Positions 42,519 to 51,053 are shown, counted from the first letter of the stretch. The stretch is DNA of 64,000 bases from GWE2-40-63 sp050179685 (GCA_050179685.1 JBFXEW010000014.1:57774-121773), one strand, 5' to 3'. Notes: a model not told the origin generated them from the letters alone. Program-made: numbers and translations.

Positions 42519-43039
42519 CCTCCGACGTTCAAAATAAAAGGTCAGCAGGTGAAATAATAAGGTCTGACCATCAAATAATGAGGTCGGACAACAGAAAAAA
42601 GAGGTCTGCTGTTCGCGAAACAAGGTCCGACGGTACCAAAATGAGGTCGGACGTTCGCGAAACAAGGTCCGACGGTGCCAGAATGAGGTCGGACGTTCGC
42701 GAAACAAGGTTCAAGCCTTGCGGAAAGAGGTCCGAGGTTCACGGAACAAGGTTCGCGATTCACGGAATGAGGTCCGAGGGTTACGGAACAAGGTTCGCGG
42801 TTCACGGAATGAGGTTCGAACCTTGCGGAATAAGGTTTGAGGTTAACGGAATAAAGTTCGATGCTTGCGGAACAAGGTAGGAGCTTTGCGGAATAAGGTA
42901 CGATGGTTCCAAAAAGAGGTCTGACACCTCCAGAATAAGGTTCGAACATTGAAAAATATGGTATGAACTTGAAATACTCGTTGAATTTGAAATAATAGGG
43001 TATCCAGTTGAAATAATAAAGTTTGAAAACATTAGTGTC
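42519..43039. repeat. Tandem array of about 24 diverged 21-base units
   Basis: From the stop codon of the dehydratase gene onward the sequence is a head-to-tail array with a strict 21-base step: units start at 42539, 42560, 42581, 42602, 42623 and so on to 42938, each opening AGGTYCGA and usually ending GCGGAAYA or AAAATG. Units 42644-42664 and 42686-42706 are identical; 42623-42643 and 42665-42685 differ by two bases. The centre is most uniform; the ends are diverged, and near 42979-42997 one unit is 2 bases short. Because 21 is a multiple of three, open frames run through on both strands (seven-residue repeats), which probably are not genes. Confidence 0.9.
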
Positions 43040-43143
43040 CAGTAAAAATAAAAAAACAACTTTAACTTCCAATTTAGAAAGGGATTGGTAATAAAACGGC
43101 GATAAAGAGTTTATTTTTCGCCTCAAGCCGGCTGGGCTCTTCA

Positions 43144-43196
43144 TTTTTGGGTTATTCCCTTCGGTCATGAACTCGCAAGCTCGGTCGACCCAAAAA
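43144..43196. repeat. Inverted repeat, first of two hairpin blocks
   Basis: TTTTTGGGT (43144-43152) pairs exactly with ACCCAAAAA (43188-43196), enclosing a 35-base GC-rich loop that contains CTTCGGTCATGAACTCG and AAGCTCGGTCG, themselves partly similar. No flanking gene explains it. Confidence 0.6.
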
Positions 43197-43217
43197 CGAA
43201 GCAAAAAAGTCAAGGCA

Positions 43218-43335
43218 CCAAAAAATAGCATCTACACCTAAGCAATCACTAAGTGCGGCCGGGTGATCTTCGAACAAGTTCTCAGCTTCCCGGTCTTACT
43301 AAGTGATTGCTTCGATTCTGATAGCTATTTTTTGG
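43218..43335. repeat. Large nested inverted repeat (MITE- or structured-RNA-like)
   Basis: Three nested stems: CCAAAAAATAGC (43218-43229) with GCTATTTTTTGG (43324-43335); AAGCAATCAC (43240-43249) with GTGATTGCTT (43303-43312); CCGGG (43259-43263) with CCCGG (43289-43293). The outer arms are extended by GGC/GCC on either side. Total 118 bases, no coding potential. Could be a miniature transposable element, a REP-type element or a folded RNA. Confidence 0.6.
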
Positions 43336-43509
43336 AAGCCGATTTTTTATTTGGTTATTATTTAGTTTAATTAATTCACCATTCTTCCTGAAAGATTACA
43401 TTCTTAATTTTATTGTCTAATTCCACATAAAATTGAATATCCCGACCATAATGGTTTGAAAAGGAAAAAACAACAAATGATTTTAAGAACGACAGCAGCC
43501 TGCTTAGGT
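43336..43509. other. Gene-free stretch, possible gene remnant
   Basis: An A/T-rich stretch between the hairpins and the TlpA-like gene. On the reverse strand an open frame reads on past the TlpA-like stop in another frame (to 43376) with a protein-like ending; I do not regard it as a supported gene. Confidence 0.3.
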
Positions 43510-44976
43510 TTACACCGCTCTTTTTCCCGGCAAACTTTCGAACCAGGGCAAATCGGGCTCCGAAGGCCTGAATGCATTGGGGTTTACTATTTTCCCATCG
43601 GGACCAATAATTATAAAGTGCGGAATGGTTTTTATGATATAGTCGCTTAAAAACTGTTTTGCATCGACAGCCCAAAATTGCGGGTATTGGGTAGGTCGTA
43701 CGGTTAAATATTCCTTCCAGTCGTCTTGTTTTTCATCGACCGAAATGGCCATAAAGGTGATGTTTTTGTGCCCATATTTTTTTCGTAAATCTTCGAAATA
43801 AGGCGCTTCTTTTTTACAGGGCAGGCACCAGGTAGCCCAAACATCGATGTAGATATAACTACCGGCAAAATCGGCCAGGGTAAATTGTTTGCCCTGGGCA
43901 TCGATGAGTTTTACCTGGGGAGCGTCGGCATGCTGCTTTAAGGCCAGGTAATTTTGATAAGGGGCCAATACTTCCTGTTTTAGGACTTCGTCGCTGCAAT
44001 TCATTTCAAATATTTGAAATAAGGTCTCCGTATTTTTATAGCCAAAATAATTCACCTGTTCCTTTATTACCGAGGTCAGCAGGTAATCTTTAACCCTGGC
44101 GTTTGTAATCAGTCGGTTAATCTGCTGCATCCGGATAAGCGAAACTTCGTGGGTTTCGAGGTTCCATTTTCCGGAAGCCTGCATTTGCTGATGGGTATAA
44201 TGCGCAATGTAGGCATTCAAAAACATGCGGTATTCGTAAATGTCGAGGTAGCGGGGCTCGTTTACCGATGTTTTGTTCAAAAATTTAAAATATTGGTCTT
44301 TATCGATGGTGGCATTTACCTGGTTTAAACGGGGGTATTCCATCAGTTTATTGGCCCAATCGTATAAAAGAGCCGCTTGTTCCCGTTCAACAAATGCGGG
44401 ATCAATACCGGGATTTCGTTCAACATAATCGGCCAAATAAAGTTTTTCCACCACGTAAAGCGAGTCAACCAAATAACGAAATGCTTTGGGTTGAATTTCG
44501 AAGGCGTGCGAACCGCTAAAAGCATGCTCCAAAAGGAGTTGATACTTTTGCTTCAGAAAAGTATTTTCAAGGCTTCCGTCTCCATCCAGGGTTAACGATT
44601 CGTACACATCGCCTGCATCGAAGGTAAGTTCAAGCTTATTGCCCGGACTTAAATATACGCGCAGGTTTTTGCCGCTGTTGTGAACTACAAAATAACCAGC
44701 CCGGTTAAGACTTAACACAAATTCAAACTGATTTTGGCTGTTGGCTTCCACGGTGTCTGAAATACCCGGCGCAGAAACAACAACAATGGGATCGGTAGAA
44801 TTGTACAAGGTTCCCTTTAGCCGGGTTTCAACAAAAGGTTTATTGGAGTCTTCGTTTTCCGAATCCGCGAAAGTATTTTCTTGTTTCTTTGTTCCGTTTT
44901 GGCAGGCCTGAATGGCAAAAACAAAAAAGGCTATCAGTGCTACGCTGGAAATGAGCCGGGCAATTTGCTTTATCAT
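43510..44976 (-). CDS. TlpA-like thioredoxin-domain lipoprotein
   Basis: A 488-residue envelope protein. It starts MIKQIARLISSVALIAFFVFAIQAC, a lipoprotein signal peptide with the lipobox cysteine at residue 25. A DUF4369-like beta domain and a long helical region follow (RLKGTLYNSTDPIVVVSAPGISDTVEANSQNQFEFVLSLNRAG-type start, then about 130-330). The C-terminal thioredoxin/AhpC-TSA domain starts near 355: PQVKLIDAQGKQFTLADFAGSYIYIDVWATWCLPCKKEAPYFEDL, with the WCLPC redox site at about 381-385, then ITFMAISVDEKQDDWKEYL. This is the usual Bacteroidota 'TlpA family disulfide reductase' layout, acting in the periplasm. Partner unknown. Confidence 0.9.
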   Translation of the reverse strand: MIKQIARLISSVALIAFFVFAIQACQNGTKKQENTFADSENEDSNKPFVETRLKGTLYNSTDPIVVVSAPGISDTVEANSQNQFEFVLSLNRAGYFVVHNSGKNLRVYLSPGNKLELTFDAGDVYESLTLDGDGSLENTFLKQKYQLLLEHAFSGSHAFEIQPKAFRYLVDSLYVVEKLYLADYVERNPGIDPAFVEREQAALLYDWANKLMEYPRLNQVNATIDKDQYFKFLNKTSVNEPRYLDIYEYRMFLNAYIAHYTHQQMQASGKWNLETHEVSLIRMQQINRLITNARVKDYLLTSVIKEQVNYFGYKNTETLFQIFEMNCSDEVLKQEVLAPYQNYLALKQHADAPQVKLIDAQGKQFTLADFAGSYIYIDVWATWCLPCKKEAPYFEDLRKKYGHKNITFMAISVDEKQDDWKEYLTVRPTQYPQFWAVDAKQFLSDYIIKTIPHFIIIGPDGKIVNPNAFRPSEPDLPWFESLPGKRAV

Positions 44977-44993
44977 GATAAGTCAGTTTATCG

Positions 44994-45080
44994 ATTCGTT
45001 CTGTTTTAATAAGCTGTCAGATGTCAACATCAGGCAATTAGTTGCCTTTTAAGTTGACACAAAACACCTACAGAACGAAT
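44994..45080. promoter_or_regulatory. Nested inverted repeats between the TPR and TlpA-like genes
   Basis: Three nested exact stems share a centre near 45040: ATTCGTTCTGT (44994-45004)/ACAGAACGAAT (45070-45080); TGTCAAC (45022-45028)/GTTGACA (45053-45059); AGGCAA (45032-45037)/TTGCCT (45042-45047). It ends 18 bases upstream of the TlpA-like start and could be its leader, an operator or a bidirectional structure. Confidence 0.55.
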
Positions 45081-45151
45081 AAAGCAGCTTAAATGTTGCT
45101 CAAAAAATTATTCGGGAAGCAATTGAAAAGTTATGATTTTAGGTAATAGCG

Positions 45152-46747
45152 TTAATTCTCCTGATGCCGGCTGAGGTAAAGGGTGGTTTCGTTATTAAAA
45201 ACATCGATCGCTTTAACCGTAATGGTATCGATGGGTAGGCCGGTAAGCCGGATTGAAAACCCGGGATTTAAAACCGATTTATTAAAGCTTACACTGCGTT
45301 CATTTATCCAGATTTCCTTAATGTGACTCGAATCAAGAATCCAGCCTTCAATTTTTAGTTCATTGGCCTGATTGTCGATATGGAAAGCTCCCCGGGAATC
45401 GATTTCGGGATAACGTATTTTTACTTTGGGACTGTCTTTTTCCAGTAAAACTAAATCGTAGCTAAGTTCAGTCCGGTTGTTGTAAACATCATCAGCAATA
45501 AATTCAATCTGGGAAATGTCTTTTAATGAAATTTGACAGACAAACTGCGCTCCAGGCAATAGTTTAACCGGCTGCTTGTTTATAAAAAGCTGCTTTATTC
45601 CACTTCTGTCAGTAAGTTGCCCCCGCACCTCAAGGCTATCGGTAAAGTTCTCTACGGCCAGCTTGTTATCGTTAACAAGCAAGGGATGTAAAATGGTAAT
45701 TTGAGGAGCTACGGTTTCACGATTCAAAACAAACAGGCGCTGCTGTGCATCGTTATACCAGCCTGTATTACTTACCGAAGTTGTGCTTAAAAACTGCTCA
45801 TAATCGTTGCGGGCCAAATCCAATTCCATCAGTTCCTCGTTTGACCGGGCACGCCAGTACAAGGCCGTGCTGTGTTCGGGGTTTTTATACAAAACCTGGG
45901 TAAAGTCGGACTTGGCATTCTGGAACTGCTCAAACTCAAAGTAATATTTACCGCGGGTACATAAAATGGGAACTAAATCGTTGGTCAGGGTTTCCAGTTT
46001 CGACAGGTCGTTTATTGCATGAAACAACTCCCGGCGCTGGTAGTAAACCAAACTACGCACTTTATAAGCTTCGGCATCGTAAGGAAAAAGTTGAGTGGCC
46101 CGTTGCGCAAAGGTCAAGGCCTCGTCTAATTGCTTGTTATTAAGCAACGAGCGAATCAAATCGTAATAAATATTGGCCTGGCCCGAATTCAATTCAAGAG
46201 CCTGGCGGTAACTCTCAATGGCCTGGGGATATTTTTTCAGACTGTCGTAAGCCAGCGCACGAACATAATAATGCTCGTAGGATACTTCGTCGCGCAAAGC
46301 AGTTTCAACAGCTACCAATGCTTTAACAAACTCTTTGTTTGCCAGGTAGGCTTTTGCTTTAAAAAGCAGCAATTCCGGATATTTAGCTTCGAGCGTTGAA
46401 GCATGATTCAAAAAGATAATAGCCCGCTGATAGTTTTCGGAAAGAAAATACAGCCTTCCGGTATGAAAAAACCAGGCTGCCTGAGCAGAATTTAAGGAAG
46501 CAACTTTTTCATAGTTGGCTGCTGCCTGCTCATAGTTTCCCAGCTTTTCAAATGCTTCAGCCCGTAAAAGGTAAGCATCGTTAAATGTTTTATTTAATTC
46601 AATGGCCTGGTTCAATTTGTTAATTCCCGCCTGATATTGCCCCGCCTCAACCAATTTTTTTGCTGTCCGAAATTGTTTTTTTGCATTTTGTGCACTTAGT
46701 GCAAAAACCAGTAAAAAATAAACCGCTGTTAGTAAAACCCTTCTCAT
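45152..46747 (-). CDS. TPR-repeat exported protein
   Basis: A 531-residue secreted protein: signal peptide MRRVLLTAVYFLLVFALSA, then about nine to ten TPR repeats over residues 20-310 (for example LNQAIELNKTFNDAYLLRAEAFEKLGNYEQAAANYEK and LDEALTFAQRATQLFPYDAEAYKVRSLVYYQ). The C-terminal 200 residues are two to three beta-sandwich modules (APQITILHPLLVNDNKLAVENFTDSLEVRGQLTDRSGIKQLFINKQPVK and a similar second copy KVRIRYPEIDSRG...IEGWILDSSHIKEIWINERSV), which look like a tandem duplication. A scaffold or assembly role in the envelope is likely but unspecific. A -7 box lies at 46805-46812. Confidence 0.82.
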   Translation of the reverse strand: MRRVLLTAVYFLLVFALSAQNAKKQFRTAKKLVEAGQYQAGINKLNQAIELNKTFNDAYLLRAEAFEKLGNYEQAAANYEKVASLNSAQAAWFFHTGRLYFLSENYQRAIIFLNHASTLEAKYPELLLFKAKAYLANKEFVKALVAVETALRDEVSYEHYYVRALAYDSLKKYPQAIESYRQALELNSGQANIYYDLIRSLLNNKQLDEALTFAQRATQLFPYDAEAYKVRSLVYYQRRELFHAINDLSKLETLTNDLVPILCTRGKYYFEFEQFQNAKSDFTQVLYKNPEHSTALYWRARSNEELMELDLARNDYEQFLSTTSVSNTGWYNDAQQRLFVLNRETVAPQITILHPLLVNDNKLAVENFTDSLEVRGQLTDRSGIKQLFINKQPVKLLPGAQFVCQISLKDISQIEFIADDVYNNRTELSYDLVLLEKDSPKVKIRYPEIDSRGAFHIDNQANELKIEGWILDSSHIKEIWINERSVSFNKSVLNPGFSIRLTGLPIDTITVKAIDVFNNETTLYLSRHQEN

Positions 46748-46804
46748 CGTGTACTTCGCTCCCTGTGCTTCTTCAAAAATCTTAACCCGCTAATTTTAAG
46801 TGCG

Positions 46805-46812
46805 CAAAGATA
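46805..46812 (-). promoter_or_regulatory. -7 box for the TPR gene
   Basis: Reverse-strand TATCTTTG, exact match to TAnnTTTG, 57 bases before the start codon at 46747. Confidence 0.6.
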
Positions 46813-46926
46813 AAAATTAAATAGAAGCCTGAAAATTTTAAAAACTGTTTATGAATACCTTTTTCAAATTGTATTTTAGCGATAATGATTGGAAATATAG
46901 CACAATGGTTGCCTTTGTCCATCAAT

Positions 46927-46956
46927 TTTGAGAAGCCGTTATATTCGCTATTTTTG
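46927..46956 (+). promoter_or_regulatory. Promoter of ltaE (-33 TTTG and -7 TATTTTTG)
   Basis: TTTG at 46927-46930 and TATTTTTG at 46949-46956 are 18 bases apart, close to the consensus Bacteroidota promoter; the ATG follows 36 bases after the -7 box. This is the best two-part promoter seen in the window. Confidence 0.7.
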
Positions 46957-46992
46957 TACTGATTTTTTAATTAAACTGTTAAAACAAGCCTT

Positions 46993-48030
46993 ATGAAACG
47001 AGCCAGAGGTTTTGCCAGCGACAACAACGCCGGAGTACACCAAGCCATATTTAATGCCATGCAGGAAGCCAACCAAAATCATGCAATTGCCTACGGCGAT
47101 GATGATTTTACGCGGAAAGCCATTCAGGAATTTCATCATTTATTCGGAAATGATACCACCGTTCATTTTGTTTTAACAGGAACCGGAGCGAATATTCTTG
47201 GGCTTAACACTATGGGACAATCCATTCATTCGGTAATCTGTCCCGAAACGGCTCATATTAACGTAGATGAATGCGGAGCGCCTGAGAAATTTACCGGAAT
47301 GAAAGTGCTGACTGTTGCAACACCCGATGGCAAACTTACCATCGAAAACATTCAGAAACACATGCACGGCTTTGGTTTTGAGCACCACAGCCAGCCTAAA
47401 ATACTATCGATAACCCAGCCAACGGAACTTGGAACCCTTTACACGGTTGACGAAATTAAAAAACTGGCAGCTTACGCCCACCAAAACCAGATGTATTTAC
47501 ATATGGATGGTGCACGTATCTCGAATGCGGTAGCGGCTCTTAATATTCCCGTAAGAGAATTTACCAAAGATGCCGGGGTTGATGTACTATCGTTTGGCGG
47601 AACCAAAAACGGTATGATGTATGGCGAAGCGGTGCTGATTTTTAATCCCGCCTTAACAGAAAACTTTAAGTACTTCAGGAAACAGGGCATGCAACTGGCC
47701 TCGAAAATGCGTTACATCGGAGCACAGTTTACCGCCTTTTTTGCCAATAAGCTTTGGCTGCAAAGTGCCACCCACGCAAACCAAATGGCGCAATTACTAT
47801 ACACCAGTGTTAAAGACATTCCCGGAGTTGAGGTAACCCAAAAGGTTGAAGTAAATGGTGTTTTTGCCAAAATTCCCGCTGCCATTATTCCAAAACTTCA
47901 GGAAGAATACTTTTTTTATGTTTGGGACGAACACACGCACGAAGTTCGCTGGATGTGCTCTTTCGATACCACTAAAGAAGATATTCTGGAGTTTGCCCAA
48001 ATCTTAAAAACCCTGGTGGCAAAGCAATAA
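46993..48030 (+). CDS. ltaE: Low-specificity L-threonine aldolase
   Basis: A 345-residue PLP enzyme of the beta-eliminating-lyase (GLY1/LtaE) family, which splits threonine or allo-threonine into glycine and acetaldehyde. N-terminal signature: FASDNNAGVHQAIFNAMQEANQ and YGDDDFTRKAI; aspartate for the ring nitrogen in LHMDGARISNA; Schiff-base lysine at about residue 204 in LSFGGTKNGMMYGEAV. Length as expected. It is followed after 2 bases by the radical SAM gene, so the two share a transcript starting at 46927-46956. No other threonine or glycine gene is next to it except the dehydratase 4.5 kb upstream. Confidence 0.93.
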   Translation: MKRARGFASDNNAGVHQAIFNAMQEANQNHAIAYGDDDFTRKAIQEFHHLFGNDTTVHFVLTGTGANILGLNTMGQSIHSVICPETAHINVDECGAPEKFTGMKVLTVATPDGKLTIENIQKHMHGFGFEHHSQPKILSITQPTELGTLYTVDEIKKLAAYAHQNQMYLHMDGARISNAVAALNIPVREFTKDAGVDVLSFGGTKNGMMYGEAVLIFNPALTENFKYFRKQGMQLASKMRYIGAQFTAFFANKLWLQSATHANQMAQLLYTSVKDIPGVEVTQKVEVNGVFAKIPAAIIPKLQEEYFFYVWDEHTHEVRWMCSFDTTKEDILEFAQILKTLVAKQ

Positions 48031-48032
48031 TC

Positions 48033-48986
48033 ATGGAAAAAACTTTTCCCTGGGGGCATTCCCGACCTTACAACGATTATCCAACTTATATCAAACAGAA
48101 ATTTGGGGGGCGCGTTCAAAAAATTTCGATAAATGTTGGGTTTAGTTGTCCCAACCGCGATGGAACTAAAGGAACCGGAGGATGCATTTACTGCGACAAC
48201 ACCACCTTTAAGCCGGGTTATTGCGGGCCTGAAAAAACCGTGTCGGCTCAGGTTCAACGGGGCGTTGAGTTTTTTGAGGATAAATATCCCGACATGCGGT
48301 TTATGGCTTATTTTCAATCGTACACCAACACCTACGCACCCGTCGACGATTTACGGAGTCTTTACCTCGAGGCGCTGGAGCATCCCAAAGTAAGCGGTTT
48401 AATTATTGGCACCCGTCCCGATTGCATTTCGACTGAGATTGTTCAAATGCTGGCCGAATTAAAGCTTAAAGTACCCGTTACGGTTGAGTTTGGTCTCGAA
48501 AGCACCCGAAACCTTACCTTACAGCGAATAAACCGCTGCCATACCTGGGAAGAATCGCTGGCAGCCATTGAACTTTGCAGGCAACAGGGTATTGAAACCG
48601 GGGGGCATTTAATTCTGGGCTTACCCGGTGAAACAGAGGAAATGATGCTGGACCATGCCCGGATAATTTCAAAGCTGCCTTTAAAAACCTTAAAACTACA
48701 CCAGCTCCAGATAATTAAAAACACGCCCCTGGCCAGGCAATATCAAGCCAATCCTGACCTGGTTTCACTTTTTACTTTCGAATCGTACCTCGATTTGCTT
48801 ATCCGTTTTTTAGAAGTGCTGAACCCGGAAATTATTCTGGAACGTTTTGTTAGTTCGTCGCCTGTTGAAAAGCTGATTGCGCCCAAATGGAATAAGATTA
48901 AAAACTTTGAAGTGGTTGCTCAGGTAGAAAAAGAAATGAAAAAGCGGGAAACCTGGCAAGGCCGCCTTTTTCAACAAAACCCATAA
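48033..48986 (+). CDS. TIGR01212-family radical SAM protein (YhcC-like)
   Basis: A 317-residue radical SAM protein of the YhcC/YtqA group. The Fe-S motif has the family-specific form VGFSCPNRDGTKGTGGCIYCDN (C-x7-x-C-x2-C type spacing). Other marks are MAYFQSYTNTYAPVDDLRSLYLEALEHPKVSGLIIGTRPDCI, VEFGLESTRNLTLQRINRCHTW, and HLILGLPGETEEMMLDHA. Function in bacteria is unknown; tRNA-related roles have been proposed because the family is close to Elp3. It begins 2 bases after the ltaE stop, indicating translational coupling. Confidence 0.9.
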   Translation: MEKTFPWGHSRPYNDYPTYIKQKFGGRVQKISINVGFSCPNRDGTKGTGGCIYCDNTTFKPGYCGPEKTVSAQVQRGVEFFEDKYPDMRFMAYFQSYTNTYAPVDDLRSLYLEALEHPKVSGLIIGTRPDCISTEIVQMLAELKLKVPVTVEFGLESTRNLTLQRINRCHTWEESLAAIELCRQQGIETGGHLILGLPGETEEMMLDHARIISKLPLKTLKLHQLQIIKNTPLARQYQANPDLVSLFTFESYLDLLIRFLEVLNPEIILERFVSSSPVEKLIAPKWNKIKNFEVVAQVEKEMKKRETWQGRLFQQNP

Positions 48987-49010
48987 ATTAAAAAGTTGAA
49001 TCCGGTAGTT

Positions 49011-49706
49011 TTAATTAATTAAGTCTTTGGTTTTTGCCATATACATGATTAACTCTACGGTTTGGTTAATGGAAAAATGTTTGCGGTTCAGGCTTGCATC
49101 GAATAAATAATCGAGATTACCCGGGCGCTTTTCCAAAAAAGTATAAAACAGTTTAAACCGGTTTTCATCGGTTTCAATGGCCCATTCTTCAGCCGCTTCG
49201 AGGGTCACGCTTTTGTTTTTTAAAATACTGTCGATACGCCATCCAAAAGGAGCGGTTAAACGGATATTCAGGGTGTTGGGCTTGTCTTGCAAAATAGCCG
49301 CAGCAGCACGTCCCACCAGAACCAGATGCCCTTGGCGGCAAAGTGAAAGCAGTACATCTTTTAGTGTTTTTTTAATCGTTACATCGTTTACATGGCTTTT
49401 GCTAAAGGCGGCAAACACATCTACAAATTTGTTGTTTTCATGTCCTTTCAGAAAATGTTCAATTTTAGCCGGCGAAAGATTTAACTCCCGGGCCGCTTCG
49501 GTCAACAATTCCTTATCGACACAGTGCCACTTTTTTTGTGCCTGATTTTTATTGAGCTCACGCACCAGCAAATCGCCAATTTTCCGGGCCTCGCAACCAG
49601 CTTGTCGCGAAAGGGTAATTACCGGGCCAAATGATGGGTTTGGATTCAGGCTGTTGGAAGCGTCTTTATACCTGTTTTCGAAGTATTTAAATAGAATGTT
49701 TTCCAT
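49011..49706 (-). CDS. Cytidylate-kinase-like family protein
   Basis: A 231-residue protein of the cytidylate-kinase-like (AAA_26) family, P-loop kinases of unknown substrate common in anaerobes. The region that should form the P-loop reads PVITLSRQAGCEARKIGDLLVREL, without a normal GxxxxGK[ST]; the family usually has 'SREYGSGG' here, so this member is degenerate even for the family. Later parts are conserved (GHLVLVGRAAAAILQDKPNTLNIRLTAPFGWRIDSIL). The ATG at 49706 is chosen because a strong Shine-Dalgarno GGAGGT lies four bases before it, the only such site I noticed in the window. It converges with the radical SAM gene (24 bases apart). Confidence 0.82.
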   Translation of the reverse strand: MENILFKYFENRYKDASNSLNPNPSFGPVITLSRQAGCEARKIGDLLVRELNKNQAQKKWHCVDKELLTEAARELNLSPAKIEHFLKGHENNKFVDVFAAFSKSHVNDVTIKKTLKDVLLSLCRQGHLVLVGRAAAAILQDKPNTLNIRLTAPFGWRIDSILKNKSVTLEAAEEWAIETDENRFKLFYTFLEKRPGNLDYLFDASLNRKHFSINQTVELIMYMAKTKDLIN

Positions 49707-49710
49707 AATA

Positions 49711-49716
49711 ACCTCC
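49711..49716 (-). promoter_or_regulatory. Strong Shine-Dalgarno site
   Basis: Reverse-strand GGAGGT four bases before the ATG of the kinase-like gene at 49706. Bacteroidota genes seldom use such sites, and it decides the start codon here. Confidence 0.6.
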
Positions 49717-49853
49717 GCTTTTCGACTTTTAAAAAACAGTAGGAAATTACTAAATTTTAGCTTAATAATCAAGCCTTTGCAGCTATATTTTTAAAGCAGT
49801 CGGGTACACAGGGCTTCGGCCCGATTGGTGCTAAATCGGAAAAAGAATAAAGT

Positions 49854-49861
49854 TATCTTTG
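49854..49861 (+). promoter_or_regulatory. -7 box for mnmA
   Basis: TATCTTTG, exact TAnnTTTG match, 26 bases before the ATG at 49888; it overlaps the longer open frame from 49825, which is therefore not the start. Confidence 0.6.
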
Positions 49862-49887
49862 TCGTTAAAATTACAGGCTTGATTGAA

Positions 49888-50952
49888 ATGAATAATAAGG
49901 TGCTTTTGGGAATGAGTGGTGGCATCGATAGCTCGGTAGCTGCCATTTTATTGCAGGAACAGGGTTATGAAGTAGTTGGTGTTACGCTACGCTTGTGGTC
50001 CGAAACGGATGGTTTCCACAATCAAAACCTGCCCGCTTATGCCGAAGAAGCAAGAGCGCTGGCTCAAAAACTGGGCATTCAGCACAAACTAATTGATGCC
50101 CGCAAACCTTTTTACGAAGAAGTTATCAGCTATTTTAAAAACGAATACCAGGCCGGACGAACTCCCAATCCCTGTGCCAAATGCAATGTAGTACTCAAAT
50201 GGAAATTATTGAACCAGGCTGCTGAAGCGCAGGGCTGCGGCTACATTGCCACGGGGCATTATGCAAATAAAGAAAGTCACAATAAGTTGCACTATTTAAG
50301 TAAAGGTGCTGACCCCGATAAGGAGCAGTCGTTTTTTTTGTGGGGACTGAATCAGGCGATGCTTCAAAAAACATTGTTTCCCTTGGGAAAACTAAGCAAA
50401 CAAGAGGTGCGAAACCTTGCCAAAGAAAGGGGTTTTACCCAATTGGAAGCCAAAAAAGAAAGCATCGGAGCCTGCTTTATCAAAAGCAATAATTATCATG
50501 GTTTATTAAAACAGTTGCTGGCAGGCGAAGGAATTGAATTGGCTCCTGGAACGTTTATCGATGGTAACGGAAAACAGCTGGGACAACATCAGGGTTATCC
50601 GTTTTATACCGTGGGCCAGCGGCGGGGTTTGGGACTTTCGCCCAACGAACCCTGGTATGTTACTAAAATAATTCCCGATACCAATCAGGTGGTTTTGGGT
50701 AAACGCGACGATTTGTATCAAACACAAATGCTTGTGAAAGATTATCACCTGATTAACCCTGAAGATTTTAAGCAGGAAGTAATTACACGCATCCGCTACC
50801 GGAAACAAGCGGCACCCAGTCGTATTGAAATTCTCGATAAGCAGTTCCTAAAAGTATATTTCACCACTAGGGAATGGAGCATTGCCCCCGGACAAACTGC
50901 CGCCTTTTATCAAGGCAACAGGCTGCTGGGCGGAGGATTTATTGTTAGCTAA
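49888..50952 (+). CDS. mnmA: tRNA-specific 2-thiouridylase MnmA
   Basis: A 354-residue ATP-dependent enzyme that puts sulfur on uridine 34 of Lys, Glu and Gln tRNAs. The PP-loop is LLGMSGGIDSSVAAILLQ at the N-terminus. The first catalytic cysteine is in RTPNPCAKCNVVLKW and the second in SIGACFIKSNNYHGLLKQLL; both are needed for the disulfide mechanism. The TVGQRRGLGLS and DLYQTQMLVKDYHLIN segments belong to the C-terminal beta-barrel domains. Slightly shorter than the E. coli enzyme. The paired cysteines in NPCAKC are separated by two residues, as is usual in Bacteroidota. Transcribed alone. Confidence 0.95.
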   Translation: MNNKVLLGMSGGIDSSVAAILLQEQGYEVVGVTLRLWSETDGFHNQNLPAYAEEARALAQKLGIQHKLIDARKPFYEEVISYFKNEYQAGRTPNPCAKCNVVLKWKLLNQAAEAQGCGYIATGHYANKESHNKLHYLSKGADPDKEQSFFLWGLNQAMLQKTLFPLGKLSKQEVRNLAKERGFTQLEAKKESIGACFIKSNNYHGLLKQLLAGEGIELAPGTFIDGNGKQLGQHQGYPFYTVGQRRGLGLSPNEPWYVTKIIPDTNQVVLGKRDDLYQTQMLVKDYHLINPEDFKQEVITRIRYRKQAAPSRIEILDKQFLKVYFTTREWSIAPGQTAAFYQGNRLLGGGFIVS

Positions 50953-51053
50953 TGCAGGTTAACTGCTTATTGCCTTGCCAACTAAAAAAAAATAAAAATA
51001 CAGTGCTTTTAAAAAGTTTTTTGAATATATGTTTTAATATTCAGGGTAATACG

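Noticed and set aside
42578..42880. Forward-strand open frame of 100 codons over the same array
   Set aside because: Same reason; the translation is merely arginine-rich repeats with no start signal.
42519..43039. CRISPR array
   Set aside because: Units abut directly, there are no unique spacers, the unit is shorter than usual and not strictly conserved, and no cas gene is present.
42542..43231. Reverse-strand open frame of 229 codons over the 21-base array
   Set aside because: The seven-residue pattern follows automatically from a 21-base repeat, a second open frame exists on the other strand, and the phase shifts within the array. Better explained as repetitive DNA.
43376..43675. Reverse-strand open frame overlapping the TlpA-like C-terminus
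   Set aside because: Two thirds of it are the TlpA-like gene in another frame; the tail looks protein-like but is too short to support.
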